In this document: piece after piece, positions 27,310 through 35,523 of the stretch
Layout of the letters: each line of letters starts with the position of its first letter
How positions within the stretch are numbered: position 1 is the first letter of the stretch
Source: an uncultured Lachnospiraceae bacterium
GTDB lineage: Bacteria > Bacillota > Clostridia > Lachnospirales > Lachnospiraceae
NCBI GenBank assembly: GCA_910587765.1
Contig: CAJUNR010000022.1
Location: 1-64,000, forward strand
DNA length: 64,000 nt
Direction: 5' to 3'
Made by a program: the position numbers and the translations under genes
The notes under the pieces: model-generated
What the model was told of the DNA's origin: nothing
What the model saw: the letters and a program-made list of their open reading frames with translations, nothing else
The model's database searches: none

Positions 27310-28110
27310 TTATGCATGCTTTTTGTAGTCCAGACGAATTTTGTCGGCAATCAAGGCAATAAACTCTGAATTGGTCGGTTTTCCTTTGCCAACACTGACA
27401 GTGTAACCGAACAGTTCGTCAATGGTGTCCATCTTTCCCCTGCTCCACGCCACTTCGATCGCGTGTCTGATTGCCCGTTCCACGCGGCTTGGAGTGGTCT
27501 GATGATTTTTGGCGATCGTCGGATAAAGGATTTTTGTGATGGAATTCAGCATGTTCATATCCTCTACCGCCATCATGATCGCATCTCTCAGATACTGATA
27601 GCCTTTGATGTGAGCGGGTACACCAATTTCATGAATCATATTCGTTACATCTGTCTCAAGATTGCGTTCGACATATGCCGTCCGGTTTTCATACGGCGCT
27701 GCCCTGTGAATTTCCGTCCGCTTTTTCTGCCTGTCGGCCTTTAGACTCTGAATACGATTCAGCAGCATTTCATGATCAAATGGCTTCATGATATAGTAGC
27801 TGGCTCCCAGCAGAAACGCGTCTTCTGTAATTCTTTCCTGACCGATTGCAGAGATTACAACAAATTCCGGTTTTTTCTGAAGGTGATCGTCCTGTCCGAT
27901 TTTTTCCATGACAGTCAGTCCGTCCAGTTTCGGCATGATGATATCCAGAAGCACAATATCCGGTTCCTTGTCCCGGATAATCCGGCATACTTCTTCGCCG
28001 TTTCTGGCGATGCCTACAACCTGAAGCTCTTCGTCCTGACGCAGGATCCCGTCCAGGATCTCCACCATTCTCTCGTTGTCATCTGCAATAGCGACGCTCC
28101 ATTTGCTCAT
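27310..28110 (-). CDS. spo0A: Sporulation master regulator Spo0A
   Basis: A 266-residue response regulator: receiver domain with Asp10/Asp11 and phospho-acceptor Asp56 in DIVLLDIIMPKLDGL, a switch Lys in MKPFDHEM, and a C-terminal Spo0A effector domain. The recognition helix region TPSRVERAIRHAIEVAWSRG is nearly invariant in endospore formers. Phosphorylated Spo0A commits the cell to sporulation and binds 0A boxes; one such box lies upstream of the gene's own promoter. Clostridial spo0A usually follows spoIVB, but here it stands between glgA and a divergent ribU leader. The site AAGGAGG precedes the ATG. Confidence 0.97.
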   Translation of the reverse strand: MSKWSVAIADDNERMVEILDGILRQDEELQVVGIARNGEEVCRIIRDKEPDIVLLDIIMPKLDGLTVMEKIGQDDHLQKKPEFVVISAIGQERITEDAFLLGASYYIMKPFDHEMLLNRIQSLKADRQKKRTEIHRAAPYENRTAYVERNLETDVTNMIHEIGVPAHIKGYQYLRDAIMMAVEDMNMLNSITKILYPTIAKNHQTTPSRVERAIRHAIEVAWSRGKMDTIDELFGYTVSVGKGKPTNSEFIALIADKIRLDYKKHA

Positions 28111-28188
28111 GCAGTATCCTCCTTATTTTCCATTATGACTGTCTCCTTTCTACAGCGTCATACAAAAAAATCAACGTCTACAGAAAGA

Positions 28189-28217
28189 ATTATAGGGAAA
28201 AAGATACGGCTGTACAA
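28189..28217 (-). promoter_or_regulatory. Vegetative promoter of spo0A
   Basis: On the minus strand TTGTAC (28212-28217), a 17-nt spacer and a consensus TATAAT (28189-28194), about 80 bp before the ATG. Confidence 0.7.
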
Positions 28218-28258
28218 GGATATAGTATCGGGAGATTTCGAGCGGATACGGCAGGAAT

Positions 28259-28283
28259 TGACAGGGTCTGTCAGGATTCGACA
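28259..28283 (-). promoter_or_regulatory. 0A box and adjoining palindrome upstream of spo0A
   Basis: TGTCGAA (minus strand, 28277-28283) is an exact consensus 0A box about 60 bp upstream of the -35. Just inside it lies TGACAG-GGT-CTGTCA (28259-28273), a perfect 6-bp-arm palindrome. This suggests autoregulation plus a second factor. Confidence 0.5.
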
Positions 28284-28338
28284 TGGAGGGCGTGAAATAC
28301 CGTCCGGGCTGAGAATTGGTATATTATGAAAAAGACTG

Positions 28339-28367
28339 TTTACAGCGGCGCCATATGGGAGTATAAT
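28339..28367 (+). promoter_or_regulatory. Promoter of the FMN riboswitch/ribU transcript
   Basis: TTTACA (28339-28344), a 17-nt spacer and a consensus TATAAT (28362-28367), placed correctly for an aptamer that starts at about 28424. Confidence 0.75.
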
Positions 28368-28423
28368 ACATTACAGCAGAGAAATGTAACTGCAATCACT
28401 TCGTTCATAACTGAATACCGTAA

Positions 28424-28546
28424 GTCTTTGTGGCAGGGTGAAAGTCCCTACCGATGGTATAGTCCATGACCCGCGTGAGCGGCTGATCCGGTGACTTCTG
28501 AGGAAGGATTCCGGAACCGACGGTTATAGTCCGGATGAGAAAAGAC
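28424..28546 (+). promoter_or_regulatory. FMN riboswitch (RFN element)
   Basis: P1 pairs GTCTTT (28424) with AAAGAC (28541-28546). The conserved core includes CAGGGTGAAAGTCCCTACCG, GGTATAGTCCATGACCC, CTGATCCGGTG, TTCCGGAACCGACGGTTATA and GTCCGGATGAGA, as in the Rfam RFN family. It precedes the riboflavin transporter gene. FMN binding should favour the terminator just downstream and switch ribU off. Confidence 0.95.
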
Positions 28547-28565
28547 ATTTTCTGCAAAAATGCGC

Positions 28566-28593
28566 CCGGAGACCATAGTCCCCGGTTTTTTTT
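28566..28593 (+). terminator. Riboswitch expression-platform terminator
   Basis: CCGGAGAC pairs with GTCCCCGG (one mismatch) around CATA, followed by eight T (28586-28593). Confidence 0.8.
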
Positions 28594-28600
28594 ATGCACA

Positions 28601-28730
28601 CGGGCGTCCAGATGAAATAGGTCAGCAAGCTGACGGACGCCCGGTGCGCGAGCAGGGGAAGAAATCTTCCCTGCTCGATTGGATTACGGACGTCCACATG
28701 AAACAGCTCGGCAGAGCTGACGGATGCCCG
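28601..28730 (+). repeat. Tandem structured repeats between riboswitch and ribU
   Basis: Two copies of an imperfect repeat (28601-28643 and 28687-28730, 86-bp period) each fold on themselves. In copy 1 CGGGCGTCC pairs with GGACGCCCG around an inner GTCAGC-AA-GCTGAC hairpin. In copy 2 CGGACGTCC pairs with GGATGCCCG around CAGCTC-GGCA-GAGCTG. Stem sequences differ between copies but pairing is kept. Between them lies a third hairpin, GAGCAGGGGAAG with CTTCCCTGCTC (28649-28676). Confidence 0.7.
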
Positions 28731-28793
28731 GTGCGGCTGCCGCGGGACGCGGAATCCGGTGCTTACTTTTATTTTCTGGAAGGAGGATTCAGG

Positions 28794-29456
28794 ATGAATC
28801 GAACAAATGAAACAATGGAACCGGTACTGGAGTCAACAGAAAGAGTGAATCACGCGGTGCACGTAAAAGTGAAACAGATCGCCTTCGTGGGTCTTATGGG
28901 AGCCATGAGTACGGTGCTGATGCTTTTCCGTTTTCCGCTGCCGTTTCTGCCGCCTTTTCTGTCCTTTGACCTGTCGGGAGTGATGGAGATCATGGGAGGA
29001 TACATGTTCGGGCCGGTGGCGGCGTTCTTTGTGATCCTTGTAAAGCTGCTGCTGCAGATGATTGTACAGGGGAGCAATTCCTTCGGCACCGGAGAGATCC
29101 AGGGGCTGATTTTAAGCTGCGCCTATGTGATGCCTTCGGTCGCGCTCTATCACTGGAAGAAATCGAAGAAGACGGCGGTCACGGGCATGGCGCTCAGCAC
29201 GGTCGTGGTGTCGGTGACGGCGGTATTTACAAATCTCTATATGATTATTCCCTTCTATGCGACCATGGCGGGGATGACGATGAACGATATCGTTGCCATG
29301 TGCACCGCGGTCAATCCGGCGGTCAACAGCGCGGCGACGATGGTTCTGTGGGGGATCCTGCCCTTTAATCTGATCAAATACGGCGCGACCTCCATCGTCA
29401 CTTTCTTCGTCTATAAGCGGCTCAGCAAAGTGATACGGGGGATTATTAATCAGTAA
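28794..29456 (+). CDS. ribU: ECF transporter S component for riboflavin
   Basis: A 220-residue membrane protein with six hydrophobic segments. The N-terminal region reads VKQIAFVGLMGAMSTVLMLF and the following loop LPFLPPFLSFDLSGVMEIMG is the classical RibU riboflavin-binding motif. It works with the shared EcfA/A'/T module encoded elsewhere. The FMN riboswitch upstream confirms the substrate. The frame is open back into the leader, but the ATG at 28794 has AAGGAGG 8 nt upstream and is the real start. Confidence 0.93.
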   Translation: MNRTNETMEPVLESTERVNHAVHVKVKQIAFVGLMGAMSTVLMLFRFPLPFLPPFLSFDLSGVMEIMGGYMFGPVAAFFVILVKLLLQMIVQGSNSFGTGEIQGLILSCAYVMPSVALYHWKKSKKTAVTGMALSTVVVSVTAVFTNLYMIIPFYATMAGMTMNDIVAMCTAVNPAVNSAATMVLWGILPFNLIKYGATSIVTFFVYKRLSKVIRGIINQ

Positions 29457-29485
29457 AATTCATAATTGACAGAGGAGATATCGGG

Positions 29486-29971
29486 ATGAAATTTACATTA
29501 GATAAGGAAATTACTTATCAGGAGGCGGTGGAGCGCATGTTCGAGATGCTCGGAGACAGTAAGATCATGGCGCTCGCCTCCAGCGTAAACGATTATGTGA
29601 TGGTGCGCAATGTGAGCTGCCTGTTCTATGACAGAAAGATCTGGTTCAAGACGGACAAGAATTTCCGCAAGACAAAACAGCTCCTTGAGAATCCGCGGGT
29701 GGCTGTCTGCTGGAGCGGCGTGCAGGTTGAGGGAATTGCCGTGAACAAAGGACTGGTGGCGGAGGAAGCCGGTCAGCGGTTTGCACAGGGCTATAAGAAG
29801 CATCTGTGGGAGAGCTATAACAAGTACAGCCATGAGGACACGGAGATCCTTATAGAGATTTCTCCCAAATATGTGGAGATCTGGGATACGAGCGACGACG
29901 GATATGCGTTCCAGCTTTTCCTGGATTTTGAAAAGGAGACGGTGGAAGTCAAACAGTACGATAAACGGTAA
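29486..29971 (+). CDS. Pyridoxamine 5'-phosphate oxidase-like flavin-fold protein
   Basis: A 161-residue split-barrel protein. Residues such as KIMALASSVNDYVMVRNVSCLFYDRKIWFKTDKN match the FMN-binding N-terminal strand pattern of the PNPOx-like family, in a form common in Clostridia (PF01243-like). FMN or F420-type flavin reduction is the family expectation; a true PdxH is unlikely at this length. It follows ribU by 29 bp on the same strand, so it may share FMN-riboswitch control, which would fit a flavoprotein. Confidence 0.75.
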   Translation: MKFTLDKEITYQEAVERMFEMLGDSKIMALASSVNDYVMVRNVSCLFYDRKIWFKTDKNFRKTKQLLENPRVAVCWSGVQVEGIAVNKGLVAEEAGQRFAQGYKKHLWESYNKYSHEDTEILIEISPKYVEIWDTSDDGYAFQLFLDFEKETVEVKQYDKR

Positions 29972-29992
29972 GGTCCGGTTCATTCGGACAAA

Positions 29993-30083
29993 GAGCGGCT
30001 GCGCCGCGCGGAGACCGTGAGACTAAGTCCGGCCGGTTTTGCATACGGGGATGAGCGGCTGTGCCGCGCGCAGGCCGTAAGAC
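29993..30083 (+). repeat. Two 31-bp repeats with a 60-bp period
   Basis: GAGCGGCTGCGCCGCGCGGA... (29993-30023) recurs as GAGCGGCTGTGCCGCGCGCA... (30053-30083) with four differences. Each contains a GCGGC/GCCGC hairpin. They lie in the convergent gap between the flavin-fold gene and the GT39 gene and may aid termination. Confidence 0.65.
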
Positions 30084-30090
30084 CGGCGGT

Positions 30091-31587
30091 CTACGGCCTG
30101 CGTATCAGCAGGTACTGTCCGTTGTCTGCCAGAACCTCGTATCGGTTCAGCTCCGGGTGATCCGCCAGAAACGGGAGGGAGAGGATCAGCAGACAGCTTT
30201 CGTCCTGTTCGAGAAAGGCGCGGACGCCGCCGTCCCTGCAGTCCAGATCGCCCTCCAGCATGGCCAGCAGGCGCATATTCTGCTCCCAGCAGTCCGTGTT
30301 GGCGTAGAGGAACGGGTCGTAGGCGTCCAGATAGACGGCGGAGCCTGTCAGGCCGTCGTCCCGCCCGAACTGTTCGATGACGAAGGTCTGCAGATCATTG
30401 GAACGGGCGCCGCGGACATTATCCGCGTAATTATTCCATATGAAGACAGAGGTTCCCGCACCGGCGGCCAGAAGACAGATCGTCAGAAGCCATGCGGGAG
30501 CCTTTTCTGTCTGCAGAAAATCCGCCAGAAAGACCGCCGCCAGCAGACAGAGGGGGATCACGCACGGGTAGACGTACCACATCAGCTTGGTGGAAACCAG
30601 AGAGAATCCAAGGAGAGGCACGAAGAGCCACAGGAGAAGTCCGGTCCAGTCTTCCGCGGAAAGCGGGGCCGGGGTCTTCCGCAGAGGCCGGATCAGGCGG
30701 CAGAGGATGCCGCACAGGACAAGCAGGCTTAAAAAGCCGTAGATATAGTCAAAATTCCAGAAAATGGCGGTCAGATAGTAGGAGAACGGAAAGCCGTGCC
30801 CCTCGATACCGCCAGCGGCAGTGCGGCCGGCAAGGTCGGCCTCATACATATGGACAAAAAAGGCCGTACCGTCGTACCGGAAGCGGAGAGCCGCCCAGAG
30901 CAGGATCGGCAGAAAAGCGGACAGGAGAAAGCCCGTCCACCGTCCGGGGGACATCCGTTTCAGTTCGCCGGTGAGCAGCAGGAAGAGTCCGCCTGCGGCG
31001 GCGATCATGCCTGCGTGGAAGCTTTTGGTCAAAAAGGCAAGCGAAAAGCACAGACCGCATCCATAGAGCCAGCGCGGATGGTCGCGGATCTTCAGCATGG
31101 CGAGCATGGCGAGCGTGAACAGCAGCAGGTACAGCCCGTCCGCGTCGCCGGAACGGGCCAGATGCGCTTTGAAAGGAAAATAGTTGGCGGCGAGAAAGGC
31201 CATGGTGAAAAGGGACGCGGTCTTCCCGTAACGTCTGGCGAACAGCCCGGTGAGGACGGAGGTCAGAAGACAGGAAAGGGCGGAGAAGAACCGGAGCCCG
31301 ACTGCCGTATAGCCGAACAGAAAATAACCGGCTGCGACGCTCAGAAAGGAGAGCGGCGGCTTGACATTCCAGTAGTCGGCCTCACCCATAAACGTATTGA
31401 CCAGATAGTTTCCCTGCTGTATCATTTCGTAGGCGGAAATGCCGTGGCGCGCCTCATCCCAAGAATCAATGGCCTTGATGCCCAGACAGCGGAAGCACAA
31501 AAACGCCGTCAGGGCGGTCAGGAGCGCAAACCAGATCCAGTAGCCGGCCCTCATCAGCCTCAGAAGGCTGTCATAAAATCGTCTCAT
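30091..31587 (-). CDS. Glycosyltransferase family 39 (ArnT/PMT-like) membrane protein
   Basis: A 498-residue integral membrane protein with about ten hydrophobic segments. The first external loop reads IDSWDEARHGISAYEMIQQG, containing the Asp-Glu pair that is catalytic in C-type glycosyltransferases, followed by NVKPPLSF, the second signature. It uses polyprenyl-phosphate sugars to glycosylate lipids or proteins outside the membrane; the acceptor is unknown. The length is close to ArnT-type enzymes lacking a large C-terminal domain. The start has CTGGAGG 4-5 nt upstream. The gene is isolated and minus-strand. Confidence 0.88.
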   Translation of the reverse strand: MRRFYDSLLRLMRAGYWIWFALLTALTAFLCFRCLGIKAIDSWDEARHGISAYEMIQQGNYLVNTFMGEADYWNVKPPLSFLSVAAGYFLFGYTAVGLRFFSALSCLLTSVLTGLFARRYGKTASLFTMAFLAANYFPFKAHLARSGDADGLYLLLFTLAMLAMLKIRDHPRWLYGCGLCFSLAFLTKSFHAGMIAAAGGLFLLLTGELKRMSPGRWTGFLLSAFLPILLWAALRFRYDGTAFFVHMYEADLAGRTAAGGIEGHGFPFSYYLTAIFWNFDYIYGFLSLLVLCGILCRLIRPLRKTPAPLSAEDWTGLLLWLFVPLLGFSLVSTKLMWYVYPCVIPLCLLAAVFLADFLQTEKAPAWLLTICLLAAGAGTSVFIWNNYADNVRGARSNDLQTFVIEQFGRDDGLTGSAVYLDAYDPFLYANTDCWEQNMRLLAMLEGDLDCRDGGVRAFLEQDESCLLILSLPFLADHPELNRYEVLADNGQYLLIRRP

Positions 31588-31712
31588 AGTCCCTCCAGAT
31601 CGTTCTATTATAAGGAAACGCTGATGAAATCAGCATCTCTCTAATGGTAAATATAACATGCCGGGGAGGGAATGTAAACGCGGATACGGTATCTTTTCGC
31701 GGTAAAATTAAG

Positions 31713-31751
31713 AAGAGCTTTCGTAGAATACTGGATTCTGCGAAAGCTCTT
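31713..31751. terminator. 17-bp hairpin flanking the dehydrogenase relic
   Basis: AAGAGCTTTCGTAGAAT pairs with ATTCTGCGAAAGCTCTT (one wobble) around ACTGG. T-rich tails are weak on both sides, so termination is possible but not certain. The 180 bp upstream to the GT39 start hold only its leader. Confidence 0.5.
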
Positions 31752-31775
31752 TCGTTCTCTCAATGTAACATAAGA

Positions 31776-32171
31776 GTGAACAACCGCATCGAACTTTTCC
31801 TGAAAAATCTGCGCCAGGGCGACACGGTCTATATCCAACCGGAAGCGGAGTACCATCCGTCTGCGATGCTGCAGAGCATCATCAACGCGGGCATGATTCC
31901 GGGACATGAGTTTTCCGGCGTGGTGACGGAGACGGGCCGGGGCGCGGATGCGGACTGGACCGGGCGTGGAGTCGGCGTCTTCCCGCTGATTCACTGCGGG
32001 GAGTGCCTGCCCTGCCGGAAGAGATATTATGAGCTGTGCCGTTTGGCGGAGAAACGGATGGACCCGCAGGCGCTGATTACGCATGGCCTGCGTCTGGAGG
32101 AACTGGAGCGGGGCCTCCATATCATGCGGGACAAGACGGAGGATTATGTGAAGATTATGGGTATCCTGTGA
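31776..32171 (+). pseudogene. Internally deleted zinc alcohol/polyol dehydrogenase relic
   Basis: An open frame encodes a stretch typical of the GroES-like domain of medium-chain dehydrogenases: MIPGHEFSGVVTETG, then GVGVFPLIHCGECLPCRKR with the structural-zinc cysteines. After one linker it jumps directly to the usual C-terminus (MDPQALITHGLRLEELERGL). The whole NAD-binding Rossmann domain, about 200 residues, is missing, as is the normal N-terminus with the catalytic-zinc Cys. No ribosome site precedes the GTG at 31776. It is therefore best read as a decayed sorbitol/threonine-dehydrogenase-type gene with an in-frame deletion. Confidence 0.65.
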
Positions 32172-32189
32172 AGATATCCCTTTTGTCTC

Positions 32190-32218
32190 TTGACTTTTAC
32201 CATACAAAAATATAATAT
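32190..32218 (+). promoter_or_regulatory. Promoter of hisS
   Basis: TTGACT (32190-32195) with TAATAT at 17-nt spacing (32213-32218); an overlapping TATAAT at 32211-32216 gives 15-nt spacing. No T-box was found. Confidence 0.6.
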
Positions 32219-32268
32219 CTTCTGGAGAGGATTTTGACTGATACAGCGGAAATGGAGAATAACGGATC

Positions 32269-33522
32269 ATGACAGCATTAAAGAAGAAACCGGTAAAAGG
32301 CATGAAAGACATTCTGCCTGCGGAGATGCAGGTCAGGGACTATGTGACGGGACTGATCAAAGAGACGTATAAAAGTTTCGGCTTCTCCCCGATCGAGACG
32401 CCCTGTGTGGAGCATATCGGGAACCTGTGCAGCAAACAGGGCGGGGATAATGAGAAGCTGATATTCAAGATTATGAAGCGGGGAGAGAAGCTGAATCTGG
32501 AGCAGGCGGAATCGGAAGCCGATCTGACGGACAGCGGCCTTCGGTATGACCTGACGGTGCCGCTTTCGAGATTCTATGCCAACAATGCGAACAGCCTGCC
32601 GAGTCCTTTTAAGGCGCTGCAGATCGGGAGCGTGTGGAGGGCGGATCAGCCGCAGCGGGGACGGTTCCGTCAGTTTGTCCAGTGCGACATTGACATTCTG
32701 GGGGAGGCGGGCTGTCTGGCGGAGATCGAGCTCATTCTGGCGACGACCACGCTGCTTGGGAAGCTGAATTTCTCGGATTTCAAGGTGCGGATCAATGAGA
32801 GACGGATTCTCAAGGCTATGGCCGCGTACAGCGGTTTTGCGGAGGACCAGTACGATACTGTCTTCATTATTCTGGATAAGATGGACAAGATCGGCTGGGA
32901 CGGCGTGAAGGCGGAACTGCTGGAAGCAGGCTTTGAGGAGGATAAAATCGAGAAATACGTCTCCATGTTTGCGGAGATGGAAAAGGCGGAAGACGGACTT
33001 GGGTATCTGGAGGAAACGCTGGCGGATGTTCTGGAGGACGGTGTGACCTCGAATCTGCGTACGATCAGGGAGAGCGTGGAGGCGACCAGAGCCTGCCGCT
33101 TTGAGCTCGTTTTCGATCCGACGCTGGTGCGGGGAATGTCCTATTATACGGGTACGATTTTTGAGATCGAGATGCCGCAGTTCGGCAGTTCCGTGGCCGG
33201 CGGCGGGCGTTATGACCAGATGATTGGAAAATTTACGGGCAATCATGTCCCGGCATGCGGATTTTCGATTGGTTTTGAGCGCATCATTACGATTCTGATG
33301 GAGCAGGGCTTTGAGATCCCCGGAGGTCCCGCGAGAAAGGCGTATCTGGTGGAGAAGAAGATGCCGGCGGAAAGGCTGTGCGAGGTGCTGAGAGAGGCGA
33401 AGGCGGAACGGGAACAGGGAACGCAGGTGCTGGTGACGCTGATGAACAAGAATAAAAAACATCAGAAAGAGCAGCTTATGAAGGAAGGATATACGGAGTT
33501 CCGGGAGTTTTTTAACAGGTAA
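32269..33522 (+). CDS. hisS: Histidine--tRNA ligase
   Basis: A 417-residue class II synthetase. Visible motifs: KGMKDILPAEMQVRDYV (motif 1 region), GLRYDLTVPLSRFYANN, motif 2 as RADQPQRGRFRQFVQCDIDI, the histidine-specific LVRGMSYYTGTIFEIE, and motif 3 ACGFSIGFERI. The C-terminal anticodon domain is complete. aspS follows after about 140 bp, the common hisS-aspS order in Firmicutes. The ATG has a GGAG at moderate distance. Confidence 0.95.
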   Translation: MTALKKKPVKGMKDILPAEMQVRDYVTGLIKETYKSFGFSPIETPCVEHIGNLCSKQGGDNEKLIFKIMKRGEKLNLEQAESEADLTDSGLRYDLTVPLSRFYANNANSLPSPFKALQIGSVWRADQPQRGRFRQFVQCDIDILGEAGCLAEIELILATTTLLGKLNFSDFKVRINERRILKAMAAYSGFAEDQYDTVFIILDKMDKIGWDGVKAELLEAGFEEDKIEKYVSMFAEMEKAEDGLGYLEETLADVLEDGVTSNLRTIRESVEATRACRFELVFDPTLVRGMSYYTGTIFEIEMPQFGSSVAGGGRYDQMIGKFTGNHVPACGFSIGFERIITILMEQGFEIPGGPARKAYLVEKKMPAERLCEVLREAKAEREQGTQVLVTLMNKNKKHQKEQLMKEGYTEFREFFNR

Positions 33523-33659
33523 GAACACGCCGCTGTTTTTTCGCCGGCTGTCCGCAGGGGAGTTATGGACTGACCGGGGAGATCGGTCGGCAGACGGACG
33601 CCGGAGCAGTGACGGCGGTTATCATGGAGAAACAGACAGAAAAGAGGATGAATCATACA

Positions 33660-35456
33660 ATGGCAGAAACAATGAAAGGACTGCACAGAACCCACAGATG
33701 CGCGGAGCTTGGAACCGCCGATATCGGCAGCACCGTCACGGTCATGGGCTGGGTGCAGAAGAGCAGGAATAAAGGCGGCATTATTTTCGTGGATCTGCGG
33801 GACCGTTCCGGGATCCTGCAGTTGATCTTCGAGGAGGCGGACTGCGGCAGCGGGAATTTTGCAAAGGCGGAGAAATTCCGGAGCGAGTTCGTAATCGCGG
33901 CGGTAGGCCGGGTGGAGGCGAGATCCGGGGCGGTCAACGAGAATCTGGAGACCGGAGCGATCGAGCTGCGCGTGGAAGAGGCGCGTATCTTATCGGAAGC
34001 GCAGACGCCGCCGTTTCCGATCGAGTCGGGATCCAAAACGAAAGAAGAGATGCGCTTGAAATATCGTTTTCTGGATCTGAGGAGACCGGATATCCAGAGC
34101 AAGCTGATGCTCAGAAGCCAGGTGGCGACGAAGGTGCGCGCGGTGCTGGCGGAAGAGGGCTTTCTGGAAATCGAGACGCCGATTCTGATCAAGAGCACGC
34201 CGGAAGGGGCGAGGGATTATCTGGTGCCCAGCCGGGTTCATCAGGGGAAATTTTATGCTCTGCCGCAGTCCCCACAGTTGTTTAAACAACTTTTGATGTG
34301 TTCCGGCTATGACCGTTATTTCCAGATTGCCAAATGTTTCCGCGACGAGGATCTGCGGGCGGACCGGCAGCCGGAATTTACCCAGATTGATATGGAGATG
34401 TCGTTCGTGGACGTGGACGACGTGATCGCGGTCAATGAGCGGCTGCTGCAGAAGGTGTTCAAGGACGCCGTCGGGCTGGAGATCGAACTGCCGATTCCGC
34501 GGATGACCTGGCAGGAAGCCATGGACCGCTACGGTTCCGATAAGCCGGATACCCGTTTCGGGATGGAGCTGGTGAATGTATCGGAGGTCGTGAAGGGCTG
34601 CGGATTCGGCGTCTTTACCGGTGCGCTGGAGAACGGCGGAAGCGTCCGGGGCATCAATGCCAAAGGGCAGGGGCAGATGCCGCGGAAGAAGATTGACGCG
34701 CTGGTGGAATTTGCGAAGGGCTTCGGCGCGAAGGGGCTGGCGTATGCGGCCATCCAGCCGGACGGAAGCTGCAAGTCTTCTTTTGCAAAATTTATGACGG
34801 AAGAGCAGATGAAAGCGCTTGTGGACGCCATGGACGGACAGCCGGGCGATCTGCTTTTGTTTGCGGCGGATAAAAATCCGGTCGTCTGGGATGTGCTGGG
34901 CAATCTCCGCCTGGAGCTTGCGCGCACTCTGGAGCTGACGGATAAGAACCAGTTCCATTTTCTGTGGGTGACCGAGTTCCCGCTGCTGGAGTGGTCCGAG
35001 GAGCAGGAGCGTTATGTGGCGATGCATCATCCGTTTACAATGCCGATGGAAGAGGACCTGGACAAGCTGGATACCGATCCGGGAGCCGTCCGCGCGAAGG
35101 CGTACGACATCGTATTAAACGGCACGGAGCTTGGAGGCGGTTCGGTCCGTATTTTCCAGGGAGACGTACAGGAGAAGATGTTTGAGGTGCTCGGTTTTAC
35201 GAAGGAACAGGCGCAGGAACGCTTCGGATTTCTGCTGGACGCGTTCAAATACGGCGTACCGCCCCACGCCGGGCTGGCGTACGGCTTCGACCGTCTGATG
35301 ATGCTGATGACGGGGGCGGACAGTATCCGCGAGGTCATCGCCTTCCCCAAGGTCAAGGATGCATCCGATTTGATGACCAATGCGCCCGATGTGGTGGACG
35401 AGGTTCAGTTGGAAGAACTGGGAATCGCGGTCACGGCGGCACAGGAAGAAGAATAA
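33660..35456 (+). CDS. aspS: Aspartate--tRNA ligase
   Basis: A 598-residue bacterial-type AspRS with an N-terminal OB anticodon domain (TVMGWVQKSRNKGGIIFVDL), motif 2 FRDEDLRADRQPEFTQIDME, a GAD insertion domain around residues 300-400, and motif 3 GLAYGFDRLMMLM. Starts are ambiguous: the frame is open from a GTG at 33609, with ATGs at 33624, 33648 and 33660. The last gives the family's normal N-terminus (MAETMKGLHRTHR) with AGAGG 12 nt upstream and is preferred. Whether it is non-discriminating cannot be judged here. Confidence 0.93.
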   Translation: MAETMKGLHRTHRCAELGTADIGSTVTVMGWVQKSRNKGGIIFVDLRDRSGILQLIFEEADCGSGNFAKAEKFRSEFVIAAVGRVEARSGAVNENLETGAIELRVEEARILSEAQTPPFPIESGSKTKEEMRLKYRFLDLRRPDIQSKLMLRSQVATKVRAVLAEEGFLEIETPILIKSTPEGARDYLVPSRVHQGKFYALPQSPQLFKQLLMCSGYDRYFQIAKCFRDEDLRADRQPEFTQIDMEMSFVDVDDVIAVNERLLQKVFKDAVGLEIELPIPRMTWQEAMDRYGSDKPDTRFGMELVNVSEVVKGCGFGVFTGALENGGSVRGINAKGQGQMPRKKIDALVEFAKGFGAKGLAYAAIQPDGSCKSSFAKFMTEEQMKALVDAMDGQPGDLLLFAADKNPVVWDVLGNLRLELARTLELTDKNQFHFLWVTEFPLLEWSEEQERYVAMHHPFTMPMEEDLDKLDTDPGAVRAKAYDIVLNGTELGGGSVRIFQGDVQEKMFEVLGFTKEQAQERFGFLLDAFKYGVPPHAGLAYGFDRLMMLMTGADSIREVIAFPKVKDASDLMTNAPDVVDEVQLEELGIAVTAAQEEE

Positions 35457-35465
35457 AAACAAAGA

Positions 35466-35514
35466 GGTCCCGGCCCCGCAGGAATGTTTCCGTGCATCCT
35501 GCGGGGCCGGGACC
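35466..35514. terminator. 18-bp perfect bidirectional terminator hairpin
   Basis: GGTCCCGGCCCCGCAGGA and TCCTGCGGGGCCGGGACC form an uninterrupted 18-bp stem around a 13-nt loop. T-rich tails on the two strands serve the convergent aspS and the unknown minus-strand gene. Confidence 0.8.
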
Positions 35515-35523
35515 GTATATATT

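Noticed and set aside
28405..28599. 64-codon minus-strand frame over the FMN riboswitch
   Set aside because: The sequence is fully explained by the aptamer and its terminator.
29993..30083. Possible CRISPR or larger tandem array
   Set aside because: Only two diverged units with hairpins; no further repeats and no cas genes.
31644..31775. N-terminal extension of the dehydrogenase relic
   Set aside because: The in-frame extension crosses the 17-bp hairpin and has no ribosome site or recognisable protein.
32278..35030. Long minus-strand frames over hisS and aspS
   Set aside because: Both synthetases are certain on the plus strand; the antisense frames show no family motif.
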